A stretch of 64,000 bases of DNA from Filosporella fistucella (Eukaryota > Ascomycota > Leotiomycetes > Helotiales). Of the stretch, positions 58,706 through 64,000 are shown piece after piece. A program made the translations under genes and the position numbers. The stretch is taken from positions 868,001 through 932,000 of the forward strand of contig JAQJZZ010000015.1 in NCBI GenBank assembly GCA_030077755.1, given 5' to 3'. The stretch's first letter is position 1. The number at the start of each line of letters is the position of its first letter. The notes under the pieces were generated by a model. It saw only the letters and a list, made by a program, of their open reading frames with translations, was not told the DNA's origin and ran no database searches.

Positions 58706-60177
58706 GCTTCGTGTTCAGGTAGCTAAGCCACCGGCAAAGCTCAATATTATCATCCTGAATGTTATCTATCTCCGCTCCGTCAAAATTTGCGGATTTATGT
58801 TGTCAATATCACCACCCAGCAGGAAGTCCAGAGTTTCCTCCCCGCCAATATTCCTTTTTGGAGAAGCAAGTTCAAATCTTCATGTTTCTAATCTTCATGC
58901 TTTACCAGGAGAAAGGATAATGATGGCGCACGCCTGTTGTATATGTTTTCAGAGTTTAAATCGAGTGAGGCTGCAATTTGTCCTGCCGTATATTTTTTGC
59001 CTCATGAACCCGGCCCATTACAACTGCCTGTAGGTCTATGCTCGTATCAAACCTGTATACGGAGGATCCAATTGATTGCGATTTCATCAGCACGACTCCG
59101 TTGGTGACTGGGACCGGGTCACCATCCTCTACAGAATAGTTGTGGGACAACCCCTCAGAGAAAGCCACCGGGTGGTCATTTTTGAAGGACATCCGCAACA
59201 AGCTCACCGTGGATGGGGTTAAGGGTCCAAGTAGTTAGCCAAGCAAATATAGTTAGGTCTTGTCCAGTGCGAACATTGCGGGGGGCAGAGTTGATAAAGA
59301 AGCTTTGACAGGCCTGCCACGTGGTGATCAAAGCAGATCACACGATCATTGGCTGCATCGCTTCCACGGCACTTGGCACTGTGAGCTTCAAGGGAAGCGT
59401 GGGCTAAGCCACTCGGTTAAATTAATGCCCCCCTTTTCCAAATGGCGGGAATGAGCGTTGAATCCGAGGGAATCGAAACTATACGTACGAAATATCGAAC
59501 TACAGGTGCATCTAAACCTAGATTTGCTTCTCGACGCGGAATATAAAGTTATCTCAACTTTAACCGCTATGTATTAATTGCATGACATACGAAGCTGTAC
59601 CTGCAGCCAAGCCGTTGCACTCCTCTTCAAATGGTCGTATGCTGTTGAGAGATTCGTCCAGAAGGAATGCTTTGCGAAGCTACCAATTTTACGATACTTC
59701 CTATTCCACTACTTGTCAGACAATGTAACCTCGAAGAAGTCGTCTGTCAACTCTCGTCCTGTCTACTAGGAAGGTGCGGAACACAAAGGCCCTTATTTCG
59801 CGTCCTGGCTAAACTGTGAGCAAGGAAAGTGGGAGGCTTTCCTTCAACCAGCTTGCTGCGGCCTTCCCGGTCGAGTAACTCCTGCACGTTAATTAATGTG
59901 AGCATCGGAGATGTGCTTAATATTGGCCAAATCTTGTCAAATGGCTAGTCTTGAACGGTCTGGAGCTTCAAGCCCAGCACCGGTGTTAAATCATTAGCGA
60001 TCTCATTTCCATCTCCTTAACCCCACTTCGTACCCCCAAATGTATAAAAGAACTTAGCTCCCTTCATATTCAAGTAGGTCTCTCACACCAAAACCCTAAT
60101 AAATTAATTTTTTGAGCTTGCTCTCCCCGTCTGCAAACTTCCATTTCTACCCGGCAGCTTTACTCCACTTTGACATT
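58706..60177. other. Gene-poor interval between two secreted-protein genes
   Basis: No gene can be supported in 1.47 kb. A minus frame at 58956-59207 (SEGLSHNYSVEDGDPVPV, TSIDLQAVVMGRV) is somewhat protein-like but has no start context or partner exons, so it may be a relic. Confidence 0.35.
60043..60050 (+). promoter_or_regulatory. TATA box of the 60-kb secreted-protein gene
   Basis: TATAAAAG lies 128-135 bases upstream of the ATG at 60178, in a pyrimidine-rich context. It is the best TATA match upstream of any gene here, which fits a strongly inducible secreted-protein gene. Confidence 0.45.
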
Positions 60178-60937
60178 ATGTTGTTAAAATCAATTATTCT
60201 CTTCGCCATCGGCGCCTCATCCTTTACCATTCCCGAGAACCAACCAGAGGGTACTTACATGGTGAAGCGTGATACCAATGGAAAAGAAGTTCAGTACATA
60301 TTCCCCAAGCACAATTGAGACATCCCAATGCGAACTCGCACTAATCTGCTCCACAGCACTCTAATTCAGGCCCGCGCAGACTATCCTCGCGACCATTTCG
60401 AATCTGAGGCGCCTGCCGCTAGTGATAAGCTCCGCTTCAAACGTACTACAGGTCCAGGCCTCACTGGTATCAATGAAGTCACCTGCAACAGCGTGGCTTT
60501 CCCCAAGATCCCAGGTAAAGTTCTCAATCGAAGATTTCCCAGCCAAGATCTCTATCACAGGACTCAAAGTCTCTCGAAATTTCTGTAAAATTTACCATCC
60601 TCGAAGCCCTTGCTGACTTGAGATTCCTTTAGCCGACGCGGCTTATCATGCTTTGAAAGCAGCATGTCCGACTGCAGGCGCTTTCTTTAACGGTCAAGAG
60701 TCTATTTATACGTTCGTTGACGGTGGGGTGGCTTACTGGTGCAACATCGACCCATTTGGCCGGAATGGGTGCTATGGGGATGAGGTCACCGATGCGATCG
60801 TCAGCCGTATATCTGGACGGTGTGGCTCATATCAGAGTGGATGGTTGAAGAATCTCGATCGGAACATCGTCATTGGGTATGGCACTCGAGAGAATAGGTT
60901 CTGTGTGTCTCAAGTTTTATTGGCACTTTCAGGTTGA
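60178..60937 (+). CDS. Small secreted cysteine-rich protein (candidate effector)
   Basis: Exons are 60178-60293, 60357-60514 and 60633-60937, with introns of 63 and 118 nt (branch sites CTAAT and CTGAC), giving 192 aa. A signal peptide (MLLKSIILFAIGASSF) is followed by a pro-like region with dibasic sites (VKRD, RFKRTT), suggesting Kex2-type cleavage before TGPGLTGINEVTCN. The mature part has six cysteines (TCNSVAF, AACPTAG, WCNIDPFG, NGCYGDE, SGRCGSY, RFCVSQ), enough for three disulphides. The VAYWCN and RNIVIGY words recall WWCN and WNVIV of the 58-kb gene, so the two may be distant relatives. Function unknown; it is a candidate effector by size, cysteines and context. A TATA box lies upstream. 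Confidence 0.72.
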
Positions 60938-61611
60938 GGATTCGATGGCTGAGATAGAGGAGGGTTTAAACTATTTTCTGAATTAGATTGCCTTTTGTAA
61001 ACAATGTTCCAGGCTCCTATTTCAACATCATCTTTTTCTTCTTAAATACGAGAATAGGTGAATGGGTAGGTTACTTCTTGATATGCTAGCGACGAGGCTC
61101 AACGTTCTCCTACTCATATGAGGAGCGAAACTTTTTATTTTATAACTTCTATTATAAACAGAACCACAAATAAAACAAATAATACAAGGAGGATAAGCAG
61201 CTAGTGGTCTTTAATAATTATGGCATAATTCTCTCAGTGCTATAAATAAAAGGTCGTGCCCTAGAATGATGTAGCAAAATACTTGAAAATGGCCAAATAC
61301 GTGCCACACATGACTAGGATAATAAACACTGACTTCAGAGCCTTATACACTATCCCAACCGCAATCCGTCGCCGTCAAAAAACTCAACAACAACAACAAC
61401 AATAACGAGAAGAAGAATCTGGAGATTTCTCTCCGGTGTAAAGATAAAGGTGGCGCAGCATTGAAATCGTATTCGGTCTCCTAGCAAGAGCTTTAGCAAA
61501 GCCGCTATAGCAATTTCCTATATCATTGCACATGCTTTTAAAGCTGTAAAAGTTTTATTCCTATATAGCACCGTCTCGAGAGTTAGCTAGATGTCAGTGA
61601 CTCGGTGGCGA
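60938..61611. other. Intergenic
   Basis: No supported gene. The stretch holds a short CAA microsatellite and AT-rich words such as TTTAATAATTATGG. Confidence 0.4.
61385..61402. repeat. CAA microsatellite
   Basis: About six tandem CAA units in an intergenic setting. Confidence 0.6.
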
Positions 61612-63225
61612 TTAGTCAGATGCAATGTTCGATTGCAACACCGGCAACAGCTCCCCTCTATGCGAAAATCTCCCCTCTCTCGTATACCAACCCCTTCCAT
61701 CGGCACTGCTCCTCAATAAACAACTCAAATGAATCTCATTGCTCTCCTTATTAGCGACAGTATAGACCAAATGCACCCTCTTTAGTTCTGGGATCTGATG
61801 TTGTGGCGCGCCTTCTGGCAACCCCTCTTCCTCAATCGTAACAACAAATTCCGCGGCTTTCGCCGCCGCGATACTCGTCCACGCCCCTTCTTGATGATGC
61901 ATTGAGCCGAGGATGCTTAGAGCGCGGTGACGGGTGCGCCAGTCGCGACACTTGATTGCGACCCAGAAGAGCGGGAAGATGACGCCGATCTCGAAACAGA
62001 AGTACTGCGAGCTAGTGATCCGTTCCACAAGCGCGAGGACTTTCTTGTATTTATTCAGATGCGAATCGTGGAGTCTTTCTTGGGTTAGGACGCCGGTGGC
62101 GATAATGATCGTGATGATTATTTGGTAGATCTGGAGCAAAGGAGTTTGCCGTTGTGGTTGGTTTTCTGGGCTTGTACCAGGCGTATCTAGGGAGCGGAGA
62201 ATTTCGAGATTCCATTGAAGGAGTGCATCGTTTGCGGACTCGAGGTCCGAGGGCGAAATGGGGTTGTGGGAAGAGTAGGCTGCTTTCCGGAAAAGCCATC
62301 TGCAGATATCTAAGACCACATCTACGGAGTCCTCGACGGAAAACGAGCCCGGGGATGGCAAGGGAATAAGCTCTAATTCGTCGGATAAGTGAGGTCTGTA
62401 AGGCACCTGGGAATGGGTGAATGATGTTGCTTGGAGATCGAGCCGCTTGAAGACTTGAACGATGTCTCTCGGTACCTTCGACGGGCCGGGTTTACTTCCC
62501 TCTCTCTCGATGATCCGATAGCCATTTTGTAAATGCATCTGGGAGGTATGGTGATTGCCCGTAAAGCTTTCATAGCTTACGAAAAGCGCGCATGCTACCA
62601 AGCCTTTAAGAATTTTGTCGTCTGAGGGGTCGGACTCCGCCAGCAGTGTGTGGGTGCATCTCACGGAATGAGTATATTGCTGTAGCGCATAAGTTCGAAG
62701 GTCTGCAGTAGCAAAACCCGTATTGGTAGAGTTAGGCGCCGTGGACATCCGATACAAGGCGCTAAGAGAGCACACTGCATATCTGATAGAAGGCTCTGAG
62801 AGGCTGAGCTGCAAGACCCGATGTGCCCAGAAATTGGCCCCGAAATAGGCGGCTGTGGCATTTGAGACACAGGAGACGAAGAAAGAAAAGAAATCCCGCT
62901 GCTTCGGATCATCAAAGCTTGGCAGGGCTGGGAGACTTCTTGGGACCAGGCGCCTCTCTAGATCTCTGTTTCTCAGAGGGGCATTTCGGGTCATTCTGTT
63001 GTAGCCGTCGCATTTCCACCCATTCATTTGGCACTGGTTACAGGTTGGTCTTGCTTCGTCACATTTGACGTGCCGTATTCTAGATTTACCGATGAGACTT
63101 AGCATTTGTGTTCCCCTTGCCATGGGCCAAGATGAGAGGTAGTTCCAAGCAATAGGTAGGAAGGGCAGCGCCCAAATGGGATTTCGCCCTTACCGGCATG
63201 TTACACAACGTATTCTCGTCCTCAT
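61612..63225 (-). CDS. Zn2Cys6 transcription factor with split zinc cluster
   Basis: Two exons, 63225-63194 (only 32 nt) and 63079-61612, are separated by a 114-nt intron (GTAAGG...TCTAG), giving 499 aa. Joining them rebuilds a perfect cluster, C-x2-C-x6-C-x6-C-x2-C-x6-C, with Cys 7, 10, 17, 24, 27 and 34 (IRCVTCR-IRHVKCDEARPTC). The big exon alone starts at an ATG at 63123 and lacks the first two cysteines, so that start is wrong. The rest carries the fungal TF domain (FFSFFVSCVSNATAAYFG, YGANFWAH-like segment, LALVERITSSQYF). The gene stands alone at the edge of the accessory region. Targets cannot be predicted, and no adjacent biosynthetic genes are visible. Confidence 0.85.
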
Positions 63226-63698
63226 AAGGCCCCGTTGGCTTGGTTCTATCGTTACATTCAACACAGACTTGGGGGAACTTAAGAATGAATTATATGGGGG
63301 CAGAATTACCGTATATGATATTGAAGTGAAGTGGATCGAGGCCATGGCCATTGGATGCTGATGACAAATCAGCCGAGCCAATCACTGAGAAGCAACATTG
63401 GGGCTACTACTTCGTACTTGGCCGAAATAACCTGCCCTCGCTGTCGCACCCCTGTATGCTAGAAGGTACCACAAACGTTAATCTGCCCAACAAATATATT
63501 ATGCCTAGAGCGCTGCTTTTGCACTCATTTTCAAGTAACAGGAGAAGCATCCCGCGAGGCGCGGGCTGTCCAGAAAAGCCTCTCGGAACGAAGTCGCAAG
63601 TAGAAGGAGTATATAATATATTTGAATGGATTAAGTTTTATTAATATTGATAGTAATTACATATACTGTTTGTTTGTTTCAAATTATAGAGATTGTAT
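63226..63698. other. Intergenic with a solo MITE terminus
   Basis: Promoter side of the zinc-cluster gene. It holds a second copy of the MITE end (listed next). No supported gene on either strand. Confidence 0.4.
63410..63436 (+). repeat. Solo terminus related to the 57.6-kb MITE
   Basis: CTTCGTACTTGGCCGAAATA followed by ACCTGCC repeats the left terminal repeat at 57635-57662 with one 1-base gap and few changes, and is preceded by TA at 63408-63409. Some similarity continues for about 30 bases, then is lost. No inverted partner follows in the window, so this copy is truncated or degenerate. Confidence 0.65.
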
Positions 63699-64000
63699 TC
63701 AGCTAAGATGCAGAACTTTTGGGGTGGGATGCCGATTTCGTTGCGGTCTTTTTGTGTCATCAGGTAGGGTAGGAAGTTGAGAGATAGGATCATTAATAAG
63801 ATTTGTAGTAGGAGAAGTGGCAGGCTGAAACGAGGGTGGTTTCATCCCTTGATCTATATAAAAGGGATTTGAAGTTCGAGTTGGTGTGCCAGGAGGCGTG
63901 TGAGAGGGTTTATCAGAGGGAATGGTCGAGGTAGTATTATAAGCAGCGATGTGTGGAATATGGTCTGTACGCGGTGATTTAGATGTTGGGGATGGAAATT
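63699..64000 (-). CDS. 3' end of a Pro/Ser/Thr-rich coding frame, cut by window edge
   Basis: From the right edge a frame with no stop runs about 100 codons to TGA at 63701-63699. It reads PSPTSKSPRTDHIP, THTPPGTPTRTSNPFY-like segments, INDPISQLPTLPDD and ends RNRHPTPKVLHLS. There is no ATG near the edge, so the gene begins outside. Composition resembles the disordered linker between integrase and reverse transcriptase of Ty1/copia elements, but I see no enzymatic motif to prove it. An ordinary disordered protein tail is equally possible. Confidence 0.4.
   Translation of the reverse strand, partial: FPSPTSKSPRTDHIPHIAAYNTTSTIPSDKPSHTPPGTPTRTSNPFYIDQGMKPPSFQPATSPTTNLINDPISQLPTLPDDTKRPQRNRHPTPKVLHLS

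Noticed and set aside
1..64000. tRNA, rRNA or CRISPR features
   Set aside because: I scanned by eye for B-box-like words and repeat-spacer patterns and found nothing convincing. A tRNAscan or Infernal run would be decisive.

Overview
The window is nuclear DNA of a filamentous ascomycete. Genes are densely packed, most are split by 45-60 nt GT-AG introns with CTAAC/CTGAC-type branch sites, and the gene families are typical of Pezizomycotina: Zn2Cys6 regulators, a HET protein, NACHT-TPR STAND proteins and small secreted proteins. The gene set and the style of the lineage-specific proteins suggest a leotiomycete (Helotiales, possibly near Botrytis/Sclerotinia). That placement is inference and was not tested. 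I resolved most genes by joining reading frames across splice sites and checking phase and family motifs. Many starts of long open frames here are not ATG, so I re-chose starts at real ATGs.

Layout. 0-29 kb is mostly housekeeping genes with recognition-type genes between them: a Ubc15-class E2 (251-884), a broken membrane-protein gene (1566-2861), a NACHT-TPR STAND protein (3994-8329), a CDF zinc transporter (8815-10533) divergent from the ALG1 mannosyltransferase (11164-12599), an alpha/beta hydrolase (13340-14353), a HET-domain protein (14416-16904) divergent from an amidase (17385-18903), a gene-poor 2 kb, a tiny candidate gene (21009-21388), a seven-exon Goodbye-NACHT-TPR-zinc-finger STAND protein (21664-26405) and a LysM-domain protein (27091-28929). 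29-46 kb is conserved core: FarA/CTF1alpha-type regulator (29633-32791), GPI ethanolamine-phosphate transferase Mcd4 (34364-37616), monopolin-type Csm1/Pcs1 (38254-39849) divergent from the AAA extractase Msp1 (40326-41714), cystathionine beta-lyase (42347-43766) and a type I membrane protein (44436-45868).

46-64 kb is accessory. It holds AT-rich relic blocks, an orphan gene, a small membrane protein, a Tc1/mariner transposase killed by two TGG-to-TAG changes in RIP context, a frame-broken fungal gene, a GNAT fragment, a secreted protein, a 180-bp MITE with TA target duplication plus a second solo terminus, two small secreted-protein genes (one without any ATG-initiated frame over its main exon), a Zn2Cys6 regulator, and the 3' end of another frame at the right edge.

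No operons are expected. The clearest shared theme is self/non-self recognition: two STAND proteins and one HET protein lie within 22.5 kb (3994-26405). The right-hand 18 kb looks like a small repeat-rich island carrying candidate secreted effectors. I saw no rRNA, tRNA or CRISPR.
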